64,000 nucleotides of DNA, from assembly GCF_003987255.1 (NCBI RefSeq), contig NZ_PIQC01000001.1:648631-712630 (forward strand). Direction: 5' to 3'. Origin of the DNA: Idiomarina ramblicola. GTDB taxonomy: Bacteria > Pseudomonadota > Gammaproteobacteria > Enterobacterales > Alteromonadaceae. The notes below the pieces were generated by a model. That model was given only the letters and a program-made list of their open reading frames with translations. It ran no database searches and had not been told where the DNA came from. Positions 34,538-42,212 of the stretch are shown here, piece by piece. The position numbers and the translations under genes were made by a program. The stretch's first letter is position 1. Each line of letters opens with the position of its first letter.

Positions 34538-35905
34538 TTACTCCTTCTCCGAATGCGAGGCTACGATACCCGCTGCTTGCTCGTCCAGAATATGAACAAT
34601 AGACTTGCCGCGAGAAGCCACAATACTGTGAGCCAAAATCAATGGAATAGCTGCAATCAGACCCATAGCCGTTGTTACCAACGCCATAGAGATGTCGCCT
34701 GCCATGATCTTAGGATCACCAGTACCAAACAGTGTAATTGACTGGAAGGTACCAATCATACCGACAACTGTACCTAATAGACCAAGCAATGGTGCGATAG
34801 CCGCTAAAATCTTGATGACATTAATGCCACTTTCGATTCTAGGCGTTTCGCGCAGAATTGCCTCATCTAATTTTAATTCCAGGTTTTCTGGATCGGCATT
34901 CTTATTCTCATGGTAAACTTGCAAGATACGGCCTAATGCGTTGTTATCTTTAGGCTTATCAGCATTTTTCAACTGAGAGCGGATTTTTCCTGCTGCCGTT
35001 GTCAATGTAACCAATTTGAATACAGAAATTAGCAGACCAAGAATTAATACTGCGGTAATAACATAACCGACAGTATCACCTTGGTGATAATGCTCTTCTA
35101 GTGTCTTTTTGCCAGTTAACAAGCTAAGAATCTGACCTTTTGAAGGATCAAGGAATACACCTTCATAACCTTCGTCGGTATTAGCAAATTCTTCAGCTTG
35201 TGAAGTTGCGCTACCCTGAGGTTGACGACCTAACGGCTGAACTTGCTCCGTTGTGTCGTTGTATACCAGGTATTGTTCGCCAGAAATAAGGTTAAACGTA
35301 CCGACACGAACCACTTCACGGGTTTCACTACCACCGTCAAGCAACGTTACTTCGGTATCAAACTTAACCACTTTACCTGATTCAACCATTTCAGTCAGAA
35401 GTGCTTTCCAAAGCTCTTCAAGCTCTTCCAAAGTAGGAAGTTCTTTAGCTTCAGATAAGCTTTCCAGCACATCTTCACGACCCGGGTATTGCGCACTAAC
35501 GATTGACGTTGCGACGCGACCAATAGTTTCTGTCGCAGCACCACGTACAACACCGAACATTTCACCTAAGGTGCCCTTGGCATTCTCAAGTTCTTGTTCT
35601 TTGTTCGCGAGGTCAACTTCGTTTTCAGAAAATTCTTCCTGTAAACGTTTGCCACGAGCCTTTTCTTCTTCTAACTGCTGCTCAGCGCGATTAAGCAAAG
35701 CCTGCTTATCGGCACGGGCAGCCGTAAACTCACGCTCACGTTCAGCGTTCAGTTCACGAGAAGAAACACGATTTTTCTCAACAAGCTGCAGCAGCTCGTC
35801 AAGGTTCTTAGCTTCAGATTGATCCTGAGCTTGAGCAGCGAGAGTCGTACCGGCAGAAAGGGTGACTGCTGCTGCAATCATTAACGATTTAACTAATTTA
35901 TTCAT
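34538..35905 (-). CDS. ttpC: TtpC-like MotA/TolQ/ExbB family protein
   Basis: A 455-residue inner-membrane protein. It has a signal peptide (residues 1-26), a long charged coiled coil (~28-112), a small beta-rich domain (~195-235), then a transmembrane helix (~278-300) and an ExbB-like C-terminus with IKILAAIAPLLGLLGTVVGMI (~358-378). This is the layout of Vibrio TtpC, the fourth protein of TonB2 complexes. Its ATGA start overlaps the DUF3450 stop by four bases, and exbB2 follows at once. Confidence 0.92.
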   Translation of the reverse strand: MNKLVKSLMIAAAVTLSAGTTLAAQAQDQSEAKNLDELLQLVEKNRVSSRELNAEREREFTAARADKQALLNRAEQQLEEEKARGKRLQEEFSENEVDLANKEQELENAKGTLGEMFGVVRGAATETIGRVATSIVSAQYPGREDVLESLSEAKELPTLEELEELWKALLTEMVESGKVVKFDTEVTLLDGGSETREVVRVGTFNLISGEQYLVYNDTTEQVQPLGRQPQGSATSQAEEFANTDEGYEGVFLDPSKGQILSLLTGKKTLEEHYHQGDTVGYVITAVLILGLLISVFKLVTLTTAAGKIRSQLKNADKPKDNNALGRILQVYHENKNADPENLELKLDEAILRETPRIESGINVIKILAAIAPLLGLLGTVVGMIGTFQSITLFGTGDPKIMAGDISMALVTTAMGLIAAIPLILAHSIVASRGKSIVHILDEQAAGIVASHSEKE

Positions 35906-36690
35906 TCTGCACTCTCCGCTGCGAATACTGGAAGTTTCACCAGATCGTAAGCAAGTTGCTTACGTGACATACGAATCGCTTGGGTCAGAGGACGGATAAA
36001 CTCGTCTTCCAAAGCAGTCCACTCATCGGTTTCGTTGTTGTAGATCCAAGCATTTTTCAAGTCCAGAGACTGAGCTAAGAAAGCAACACGACCCATGTGG
36101 AAATAATCGACAGCAACTTCCTTACCATCAACTTCCAGGTTGCCCTGATAAGAAATCAAACCTGAACCGTAGTCCATTTCAGTTTGATAAGCTTCAATGA
36201 TTTGACGAAATTGCTCTGATGTAGAAACACTTGAGCTGTCCATGATGTCACGCAGACGCTCAACACGATCCATACGCTTTTCGCGGTGAATTGGAATATC
36301 CAATTTCACAAACTGCTCAAGCGAGTCGATCATTTCATACATCAAAGGAACAACGCCCTGTTTGGTGCGTTCAATTCCGTTGATTTGATTCTGCAGAGAC
36401 TCAAGCGTCGCGTTCTGGTCATTAACCAAACGCTGAACGTGGTCGTTATAGACTTTCAAGTTCTCGTACTCAGCAACCACTGAGCGATACTCGATAAGAA
36501 GGTCTTGGCTCTGCTCGAACAAAGAGTTGATTTTTTCTTGCGACTGTTCGTCGGCGTTCAAAATCTTTTGCTCTTCGTTTTGTAGCTTAGCTACATCTAC
36601 TTGCTGTGCAGCGGCAACGCCGGTGCCAGCAAACGCCATCACACCCATCAGGGTTGCAGCGAGTTTGGTTCTTTTGATTACTTTGGTCAT
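35902..36690 (-). CDS. DUF3450 periplasmic coiled-coil protein of the TonB2 operon
   Basis: A 262-residue protein with a signal peptide (residues ~1-29, ending V-A-A-A-Q region), a long coiled coil (~35-120, EQSQEKINSLFEQSQDLLIEY and similar) and a helical C-terminus (GLISYQGNLEVDGKEVAVDY, MGRVAFLAQSLDLKNAW). DUF3450 genes open TonB2 operons in many marine gammaproteobacteria. The ATG at 36690 follows GGGAACT and is preferred to a start 18 codons earlier, which would spoil the signal peptide. It is the first gene of the six-gene run. Confidence 0.92.
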   Translation of the reverse strand: MTKVIKRTKLAATLMGVMAFAGTGVAAAQQVDVAKLQNEEQKILNADEQSQEKINSLFEQSQDLLIEYRSVVAEYENLKVYNDHVQRLVNDQNATLESLQNQINGIERTKQGVVPLMYEMIDSLEQFVKLDIPIHREKRMDRVERLRDIMDSSSVSTSEQFRQIIEAYQTEMDYGSGLISYQGNLEVDGKEVAVDYFHMGRVAFLAQSLDLKNAWIYNNETDEWTALEDEFIRPLTQAIRMSRKQLAYDLVKLPVFAAESAE

Positions 36691-36783
36691 AGTTCCCAAC
36701 CAATTTGACTTAACTTCCGCTTCAACGCCTAAGGCGCGAAACACCAGTTGTTTGAATGACGAAAAGATCTAGTTCTACCCTTT

Positions 36784-36813
36784 ATTATTATTGCCAAAAT
36801 ACAGCAATATCAA
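36784..36813 (-). promoter_or_regulatory. Predicted TonB2 operon promoter with an overlapping palindrome
   Basis: On the minus strand TTGATA (36808-36813) and AATAAT (36784-36789) are 18 bases apart, placing the start of RNA near 36777 and a leader of about 87 bases. The perfect inverted repeat TATTGC-N9-GCAATA (36789-36809) fills the spacer, where a bound repressor would block RNA polymerase. It does not match a Fur box. Confidence 0.45.
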
Positions 36814-37120
36814 CGAATACTCCCACGATGACTATACGCTGTCAACCAAGTAAACTGAGTCAACCGCGCTATAGCTTTCGCTTTATATCCAGTGTAGAAC
36901 ACGGATCTGGAGTCGCGTAATTTCCAGATATTTTCTTGGACAACATCCTGTCGTCAACTCATTTCACACCCTAAGTATAGATACATATTTACCTAACTTT
37001 GGATATTACTCCTACCAGAATAGTATCACTTTTTGATCGACGAACAACACTGACTTTTGAATTTCAACGTTTTTTAAACAACTAATTGATGAACCTATAT
37101 TCAATAGCAGACCCAATTTC

Positions 37121-37149
37121 GTGACCTAAGTTCCAAAATCCTTTAGAAT
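37121..37149 (+). promoter_or_regulatory. Possible promoter giving a leaderless priC mRNA
   Basis: TAGAAT (37144-37149), five of six matches to a -10 box, lies 6 bases before the priC ATG, with GTGACC about 17 bases further upstream as a weak -35. RNA would begin at or next to the ATG. An AAGG directly abutting the ATG is too close to act as a ribosome site. Confidence 0.35.
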
Positions 37150-37155
37150 AAAGGC

Positions 37156-37686
37156 ATGAGAGACACATTAAATATAACCTCAATACAACATATTGAACAG
37201 CTGCTCAGTACTTTACAGGAGCAAGCTGAGCAAATTGATGAGAAAAATCGACAAAAGCAACGCGAGATGAGTGAAAATTGGTTCAGTGAATCGCTGTTCA
37301 GCCAACGCTCCAATCTGGCAGTCGACTACGTAATGGAAACCAAAACCCTTTTTCTGCAGCTTCAACAGAGCATAAATCAAAACGCTCAGCGTTACCTTGC
37401 TGAAAAACTCAGTCTTCAGCTTGAAGCATTAAATACAGCTTTCCGAACAAACAAGCCGCCAAAGCAAAAGCAGGATTACCGCATTACTGCACAAAATAAA
37501 ATTCAGCAAATGCATCAGCAGTTGGTTACCTACAGAGATTACGAGAGACGACTCACTGAAAACCTTAATACAGCCGTAGCTGGCAATAATTCAACGCTGA
37601 TTCAAAGCGCTCAGCAACGTCTGAATCGCTGCCAGATGGCTATTGATACTCTGGAGAAGAAGATAAGTCGTTATGAAGAAGGTTGA
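37156..37686 (+). CDS. priC: Primosomal replication protein PriC
   Basis: A 176-residue, almost fully helical protein that helps reload DnaB at stalled forks. The C-terminal half has the family pattern QMHQQLVTYRDYERRLTEN (~115-133) with a conserved aromatic-basic cluster that binds SSB, and LNRCQMAIDTLEKKISRYE near the end. In E. coli priC lies close to apt; here the TonB2 and DUF692 genes lie between them. Its last 14 bases overlap the next gene, so translation is probably coupled. Confidence 0.9.
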   Translation: MRDTLNITSIQHIEQLLSTLQEQAEQIDEKNRQKQREMSENWFSESLFSQRSNLAVDYVMETKTLFLQLQQSINQNAQRYLAEKLSLQLEALNTAFRTNKPPKQKQDYRITAQNKIQQMHQQLVTYRDYERRLTENLNTAVAGNNSTLIQSAQQRLNRCQMAIDTLEKKISRYEEG

Positions 37687-38623
37687 CGTCCCTTTTGTTT
37701 ATTCATCTATATATAGTGAATTAGACTTACCCCCCAGACATCGTTACCCAATAGAGAAATACCGTTTATTGAAAAACTGGGCAGTAAAGCACGGTGCGGA
37801 AGAACACCAGTGGCATAAACCGAGCGCTATTAGTTGGCAACAAGTCGGCCACACCCATTGTGCAAATTATATAAACCAACTTCGTACAAACAGCATGGAT
37901 AAAGCACGCTGGCGTCGCATTGGTTTCCCCTGGTCGGAGCGCTTATTGCGACGCACGTTAACCTCAGCCGGAGGCACTCTGTTAACGACTGAACTTGCCT
38001 TAATTCATGGTATCGCTATTCACTTCTCCGGGGGATACCATCATGCCCATAAAGATTGGGGGAGCGGTTTTTGCTTAATTAATGATTTGGCAATTGCCTG
38101 CAATGAACTACTGCTTAAATACCCCCACCTAAAAATCGCGATATTGGATACTGACGTCCACCAGGGCGATGGAACAGCCACTTTATTTGCTAATGACGAC
38201 AGAGTTTTTACCTGTTCAATTCATGGCGAACGCAACTTTCCCTTCTCTAAAGCTCAATCTGACTTAGACAAACCCTTAGCCAAACAGACATCCGATACAC
38301 AGTACCTGGATACTTTGCAGGAGACCCTGCAATTTATTAAGCGAGACGTTAAGCCCGACCTTATTTTATACGACGCCGGTGTCGACATTTATCAACGCGA
38401 TGAACTCGGTCATCTGCGTATTAGTCTGGCGGGGATTTTTCAACGTGACCTTTCTGTACTAGGCTTTGCAAAACGCGAAGATATTCCTCTGGCTGCCGTT
38501 ATAGGAGGCGGTTATCAACGTAACTTAGAGCGTTTAGTCCGGGCTCATGCTCAACTACTCAGAGCGAGTTATCATGTCTATACTGAAAGTCAGCTAACAG
38601 AAGGAAAAACACATGAAGTTTGA
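37673..38623 (+). CDS. Histone deacetylase / acetylpolyamine hydrolase family protein
   Basis: A 316-residue zinc hydrolase of the arginase-deacetylase fold. H123 and H124 (SGGYHHAH) are the catalytic histidine pair, D161 and H163 (ILDTDVHQGDGTA) are zinc ligands, and the third ligand is in LILYDAGVDIY (~237-247). Bacterial members deacetylate polyamines, acetoin-related or acyl-lysine substrates; which applies here cannot be told. It overlaps priC by 14 bases and the following ComFB gene by 11. Confidence 0.93.
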   Translation: MKKVDVPFVYSSIYSELDLPPRHRYPIEKYRLLKNWAVKHGAEEHQWHKPSAISWQQVGHTHCANYINQLRTNSMDKARWRRIGFPWSERLLRRTLTSAGGTLLTTELALIHGIAIHFSGGYHHAHKDWGSGFCLINDLAIACNELLLKYPHLKIAILDTDVHQGDGTATLFANDDRVFTCSIHGERNFPFSKAQSDLDKPLAKQTSDTQYLDTLQETLQFIKRDVKPDLILYDAGVDIYQRDELGHLRISLAGIFQRDLSVLGFAKREDIPLAAVIGGGYQRNLERLVRAHAQLLRASYHVYTESQLTEGKTHEV

Positions 38624-38888
38624 TGATGATATTCACAACTATTATGAACGCTTAGTCGCAGACCGGATAGAAGAGCTGGAACTTGAAAAGCAGCACAGTC
38701 AGGAGTTTCTGTCTGATCTTTGTTGTTTGGTACTTAATCAGTTACCGCCCCGCTACATTCGACACGAAGTGGATATGGCATTCTTCTTACCACCTTCGAA
38801 GCGACTGGACATGGAAATGCAAGTACATAAAGCTATAACAGAAGCGCTGGAATTTCTTAAAGATAGGAAGCGCCCTGACGGCGATTAA
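38613..38888 (+). CDS. ComFB family protein
   Basis: A 91-residue protein of the late-competence ComFB family. The sequence FLSDLCCLVLNQLPPRYIRHEVDMAFFLP (described by positions ~30-58) includes the family pattern of a helix, the L-N-x-L-P-P-x-Y turn and a hydrophobic strand. Some ComFB-type proteins bind cyclic dinucleotides; the role in gammaproteobacteria is unknown. AGAAGGAAAAACAC lies before the ATG. It is the third gene of an overlapping priC-deacetylase-comFB set and ends just before the 4.5S RNA. Confidence 0.88.
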   Translation: MKFDDDIHNYYERLVADRIEELELEKQHSQEFLSDLCCLVLNQLPPRYIRHEVDMAFFLPPSKRLDMEMQVHKAITEALEFLKDRKRPDGD

Positions 38889-38896
38889 GAGAAATT

Positions 38897-39010
38897 GGGT
38901 GGCGACTCTACCAGCCACACCTCGGCACACACATCCCTGACTACGGCTGCTCCCTTCCGGGCCTGACCGGGTTCACCAGTTAGCGTTGCGAGGGGACCCG
39001 CAGAGTCACC
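38897..39010 (-). ncRNA. ffs: 4.5S signal recognition particle RNA
   Basis: On the minus strand the conserved domain IV is present: GGTCAGGCCCGGAAGGGAGC with the opposite strand GCAGCCGTAGTCAGGG, forming the GGAA tetraloop hairpin that binds Ffh. The ends pair (GGTGACTC at the 5' end with GAGTCGCC at the 3' end, followed by ACCC), fixing the length at about 114 bases, the size of E. coli 4.5S RNA. The RNA works with Ffh and FtsY to insert membrane proteins. Confidence 0.95.
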
Positions 39011-39037
39011 ATAAACGCTTTACTCAAAGCGGGCTGC

Positions 39038-39066
39038 ATTATGAACCAGTTACCCGGCTGAAACAA
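39038..39066 (-). promoter_or_regulatory. Possible promoter of ffs
   Basis: CATAAT (39038-39043, minus strand) is a good -10; the -35 candidate TTGTTT lies exactly 17 bases upstream but is weak. RNA would start near 39031, giving a short 5' leader removed to yield the mature end at 39010, as RNase P does for 4.5S RNA in E. coli. Confidence 0.4.
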
Positions 39067-39085
39067 CCCGCAGTTTGCCTTTTGG

Positions 39086-39835
39086 TCACTTTTTCTGCAG
39101 CTTAGAGGCAATTGCCTGACGAGCGGCATCCGAGCTTAATGCTTTGGCAAAAAATGTCGCTTCGCGACTAATTCGGTCAGCCACTGACTCAACAGGCTGC
39201 TTTAATAAATGTTTAGAAATACGCAGCGAATCTCTTGATTGCTTACGCAGCTTATCCAGCGTTTCATCGACGACAACGGGCAAACGTTCAACCGAAACAA
39301 CATGATTAACAAAACCGGCCTGCTGAGCTGATTGAGCATCAAAGCTTTCGCCCAGCAGTAATAACTCTGCGGCTTTTTGATAACCACAAATTTGAGGCAA
39401 GAGTAAACTTGATGCCGCCTCGGGTAACAATCCCAGCTGCACAAAAGGTAACGCGAATACCGCATCATCGCTGCTATACACAATGTCACAATGCAATAAC
39501 AGGGTGGTACCTATGCCTATCGCGAGTCCATTGACCGCAGCGACTATAGGAACCTCTACGCGCGCGAGCGTGTGCAGAAACTGAAACGGTGGTGCTGACT
39601 CATCTAAATTCTCGACCGCCAGAAAGTCATTTAAATCGTTACCAGCAGAAAAGCTGTCACCACTAGACTCAAAAAGTACAGCATGAATTGAACTGTCGTT
39701 GTCTGCAGCTTTCAACGCTTCATTGCATGTCGTATACATGTCCTGAGTGAAGGCATTCTTCTTTGCCGGACGGTTCAGGCGTATACGAACAACACCATTA
39801 TCTTGCGAAACTTGTACGAGTTCTTCTGTGCTCAA
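39086..39835 (-). CDS. Enoyl-CoA hydratase/isomerase family protein
   Basis: A 249-residue crotonase-fold protein. The substrate-binding strand VVRIRLNRPAKKNAFT (~13-28), the oxyanion-hole SSGDSFSAGNDLNDF (~56-70) and VAAVNGLAIGIGTTLLLHCD (~97-116) identify the superfamily. The usual hydratase glutamates are not both obvious (the second is E near LLPEAASSLL), so it may be an isomerase. I choose a TTG at 39835 with GGGAGA six bases upstream, because the in-frame GTG at 39877 lies inside the previous gene. It follows a KAS III gene and is likely co-transcribed. Confidence 0.82.
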   Translation of the reverse strand: MSTEELVQVSQDNGVVRIRLNRPAKKNAFTQDMYTTCNEALKAADNDSSIHAVLFESSGDSFSAGNDLNDFLAVENLDESAPPFQFLHTLARVEVPIVAAVNGLAIGIGTTLLLHCDIVYSSDDAVFALPFVQLGLLPEAASSLLLPQICGYQKAAELLLLGESFDAQSAQQAGFVNHVVSVERLPVVVDETLDKLRKQSRDSLRISKHLLKQPVESVADRISREATFFAKALSSDAARQAIASKLQKK

Positions 39836-39855
39836 AATCTGTCTCCCGTCACTTA

Positions 39856-40944
39856 TTACTGACCACGATTTTTCCACGCTTTTTGAGTCGCTTCGTGCAG
39901 AGGTACTATGAGTTCCAACGCACTCTTGTCACCAGCAGGCAGCTCCATTTGATTTGGGCGTTTCGGAGTCACTCTCTGTCCCCACTTTATTAACCCAGCG
40001 CCGCAAGTGAGTCCACCGCCAAATACCGCAGACATAATGCTATCACCCGGTTTGATAATGCCATTGTCAGCCGCTTCGGCAAATGCAATAGGCAAAGTGG
40101 CTGACGAGGTGTTTCCGTAATTTTGAATATTAATCACAGTTTTTTCACTCGGTACTTTACACATTTTACCAAGGAAGTCGATTAATCGCTTATTGGCCTG
40201 ATGTGGAATCAGTGCATCAATATCATCTGTGGTCATACCGGTTTGCTGGAATACGTTATCTACTGCAGCACTCATACCTTTTACGGCGCGCTTGAATATT
40301 TCCTGACCAACAAAATCAAATTGCATAATGCCGTCAAAATTGAACCGATCAAAACTTGAACCAAATTCAAGACTCAACACATCGCGTGCGTCAGCATCAC
40401 AACTGATATGACTGGCCAGCAATCCGACTTCTTCATCCGAAGCCTCCAACACCATAGCTCCGGCACCGTCACCAAATAACACAGCGCTTTCACGTTTCGT
40501 CCAATCCAGAATACGAGTCAAACGCTCTGCGCCTATCAGCAACACTTTTTTGTGCGCGCCGGTTTTTATTCCCTGAGTAGCCACATGCATGCCATACAGA
40601 AAGCTGCTGCAAGCTGCATTTAAGTCAAACGCGGCGGCATTCTTAGAGCCAATATTTTGTTGTACCTTAGAAGCAACATTTGGAATCAACTCGTCTGCAG
40701 TACAGGTACCGACAATAATTAAGTCTAATTCATTTGGGTCTAAGTCAGCTGCCGCCAGTGCATTGCGCGCAGCAACTGTTGCCAGCTCGGATGTACCGAC
40801 ATGGCTCACTCGACGTTCGGAAATTCCTGTTCGTGAAACAATCCACTCATCGGACGTTTCCAAAAAGGTTGCAAGGTCATCATTGGTCATTACAGCCGGC
40901 GGCAGACATTTTCCCCAACCGGTAATTTCAGCAAATTTAGTCAC
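39856..40944 (-). CDS. 3-oxoacyl-ACP synthase III family protein (KAS III)
   Basis: A 362-residue thiolase-fold condensing enzyme. The catalytic triad is C112 (NAACSSFLYG), His in LIPHQANKRLIDF (~249) and Asn in NIQNYGNTSSATL (~279). It is longer than E. coli FabH (317) with an extra C-terminal tail (~330-362), like the FabH2-type enzymes of Pseudomonas and Shewanella that use CoA or longer acyl primers. It opens a two-gene unit with an enoyl-CoA hydratase, which suggests fatty-acid remodelling rather than the main FabH step. An inverted repeat lies just after its predicted promoter. Confidence 0.9.
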   Translation of the reverse strand: MTKFAEITGWGKCLPPAVMTNDDLATFLETSDEWIVSRTGISERRVSHVGTSELATVAARNALAAADLDPNELDLIIVGTCTADELIPNVASKVQQNIGSKNAAAFDLNAACSSFLYGMHVATQGIKTGAHKKVLLIGAERLTRILDWTKRESAVLFGDGAGAMVLEASDEEVGLLASHISCDADARDVLSLEFGSSFDRFNFDGIMQFDFVGQEIFKRAVKGMSAAVDNVFQQTGMTTDDIDALIPHQANKRLIDFLGKMCKVPSEKTVINIQNYGNTSSATLPIAFAEAADNGIIKPGDSIMSAVFGGGLTCGAGLIKWGQRVTPKRPNQMELPAGDKSALELIVPLHEATQKAWKNRGQ

Positions 40945-40971
40945 GGCAAAACCTTTTACTTCTGTCGGCTA

Positions 40972-41007
40972 GTATCGTCATAATGATAGGGTGTTTTATG
41001 ACGATAC
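40972..41007. repeat. 12-bp perfect inverted repeat between KAS III and yajG
   Basis: GTATCGTCATAA (40972-40983) and TTATGACGATAC (40996-41007) are exact reverse complements with 12 bases between. A further partial copy (ATCGTATCAT, 41014-41023) follows. It lies just downstream of a minus-strand -10 candidate (TATGAT, 41019-41024, extended by TGC), so it sits at about +5 to +40 of the KAS III transcript: an operator or a 5'-leader hairpin. Confidence 0.6.
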
Positions 41008-41018
41008 CGTTTCATCGT

Positions 41019-41046
41019 ATCATAGCACGAATCGACGTCAGGTGAA
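41019..41046 (-). promoter_or_regulatory. Candidate promoter for the KAS III gene
   Basis: On the minus strand an extended -10, TGC-TATGAT (-10 at 41019-41024), is preceded by TTCACC 16 bases upstream. RNA would start near 41012, giving a leader of about 68 bases that carries the inverted repeat. Confidence 0.45.
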
Positions 41047-41073
41047 TGACCGCCAGGAAAAAGGATAAATCAT

Positions 41074-41619
41074 ATGTTTCGAACAATATTTGCCGCGGGT
41101 TTAGTACTTTTTGTCAGTGCATGCCAGAGTCAGCCTGATCCATTGATTATTAGTGCTGACACCGTTGTAGACAAGCTCAATACTCAGGTGAATCAATTAG
41201 AAGTCAAAGACAAACGCTCCTACTCTTATCTGTATCGCCATAAAAAAGAAGAAGACAAAGCTGAGTTTACCCCCGCTCAAAGACCTTTAACGACCATTGT
41301 TGAAGAAGCGTTACAACCAATAACAGGATCGTATAGTAACAATGGACTTACCTGGTACGTCAGTATTGAAAAAGCATTAATTGATGCAACCCTTCATACT
41401 ATGAAGTACGAACTGGAGCACAGTATTACCATTCGCGTTGAAGCCACTCGCGATAATCGCCGCTACAGTAACTTCTACTCCGGAACCTATAGTTCAACCG
41501 GCGGTCTGAAACCAGCTCAGGCAACCATCGAACGCCAGTTCAAACAGCTGCTGAACTCGGTGCTCACCGATATCGCAAACGATCCTAAGCTACGGGTACC
41601 GGAACAGGAGGACTTTTAA
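41074..41619 (+). CDS. yajG: YajG family lipoprotein
   Basis: A 181-residue lipoprotein. The signal peptide ends V-S-A-C with C17 as lipid site and Gln after it, so outer-membrane sorting is likely. The mature part has the YajG layout, with a beta-rich centre (NGLTWYVSIEKALIDATLHT, ~88-107) and a terminal helix (ATIERQFKQLLNSVLTDI). Function is unknown, but yajG precedes ampG in E. coli, and ampG lies 0.6 kb downstream here with a cyclophilin gene in between. Confidence 0.88.
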   Translation: MFRTIFAAGLVLFVSACQSQPDPLIISADTVVDKLNTQVNQLEVKDKRSYSYLYRHKKEEDKAEFTPAQRPLTTIVEEALQPITGSYSNNGLTWYVSIEKALIDATLHTMKYELEHSITIRVEATRDNRRYSNFYSGTYSSTGGLKPAQATIERQFKQLLNSVLTDIANDPKLRVPEQEDF

Positions 41620-41621
41620 CG

Positions 41622-42212
41622 ATGAAATGGCTTAACTATTTTGTTGGCATAGCGACCGCACTCTTTATTGGTATGAGTCACGCTGAAATTCAACCAGACA
41701 ACCCTTTCCCAAGAGTCAAGATGGTGACTTCAATGGGCGATATTGTTGTTGAGTTAAACCGGAATGCAGCCCCTTTAACCGTTAAAAACTTTTTCCGTTA
41801 TGTAAAAAAAGCACAATACAACGGCACCATATTTCATCGCTTAGTACCTGACTTTGTCATTCAGGGTGGCGGCTACGACGAAGACTTTCAGGATAAACCG
41901 TCTTTTGAAAAAATCGTGAATGAGTCGGGTAACGGCCTGAAAAACGAATATGGTACCATCTCTATGGCTCGCGAGCGCAAGCCACATTCAGGCACTCGAC
42001 AGTTCTTTTTTAACTTAAATGACAATAAATCGCTCGACCCGGACGAGGGTGACTGGGGTTACGCAGTTTTTGGCCGCATTGTCGAAGGACTGGATGTACT
42101 GGAAGCTATGGCTGAACTTGAATCGCAGGCTTACAGTGATGATATTGGCTGGGCTGATGTGCCTGTCGACCCACCCATTTTGAAACGCATTGAGGTTGTA
42201 CCGCAAAACTAA
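41622..42212 (+). CDS. Periplasmic peptidyl-prolyl cis-trans isomerase, cyclophilin type
   Basis: A 196-residue cyclophilin. A signal peptide (1-21, ending M-S-H-A) directs it to the periplasm. Active-site elements are VKNFFRYVKKAQYNGTIFHR (~47-66, with the catalytic Arg next to FH), VIQGGGYDED (~75-84) and SMARERKPHSGTRQFFFNL (~109-127). The Trp of drug-sensitive cyclophilins is replaced, as usual in bacteria. AGGAGG precedes the ATG, and the stop overlaps the ampG start by one base (TAATG). Confidence 0.93.
   Translation: MKWLNYFVGIATALFIGMSHAEIQPDNPFPRVKMVTSMGDIVVELNRNAAPLTVKNFFRYVKKAQYNGTIFHRLVPDFVIQGGGYDEDFQDKPSFEKIVNESGNGLKNEYGTISMARERKPHSGTRQFFFNLNDNKSLDPDEGDWGYAVFGRIVEGLDVLEAMAELESQAYSDDIGWADVPVDPPILKRIEVVPQN

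Larger units (their letters stand above)
36691..37155. other. Long intergenic region between the TonB2 operon and priC
   Basis: This 465-base, AT-rich gap between divergent genes holds the TonB2 promoter, a possible priC promoter near its right end, and one further inverted repeat, ATCTGGA-N11-TCCAGAT (36905-36929), of the size bound by dimeric regulators. I see no credible gene, tRNA or terminator in it. Confidence 0.5.

Noticed and set aside
35253..35822. A 189-codon open frame on the plus strand opposite ttpC
   Set aside because: It is antisense to the coiled-coil region of ttpC and is almost wholly Ser/Arg/Thr, a mirror of Glu/Lys/Ala codons.
36784..36813. Fur box upstream of the TonB2 operon
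   Set aside because: The AT-rich stretch has some ATAAT steps but does not match the 19-bp Fur consensus; the palindrome there has different arms.
36828..36920. A 30-codon open frame in the TonB2-priC intergenic region
   Set aside because: No ribosome site, no hydrophobic or conserved pattern; the composition looks non-coding.
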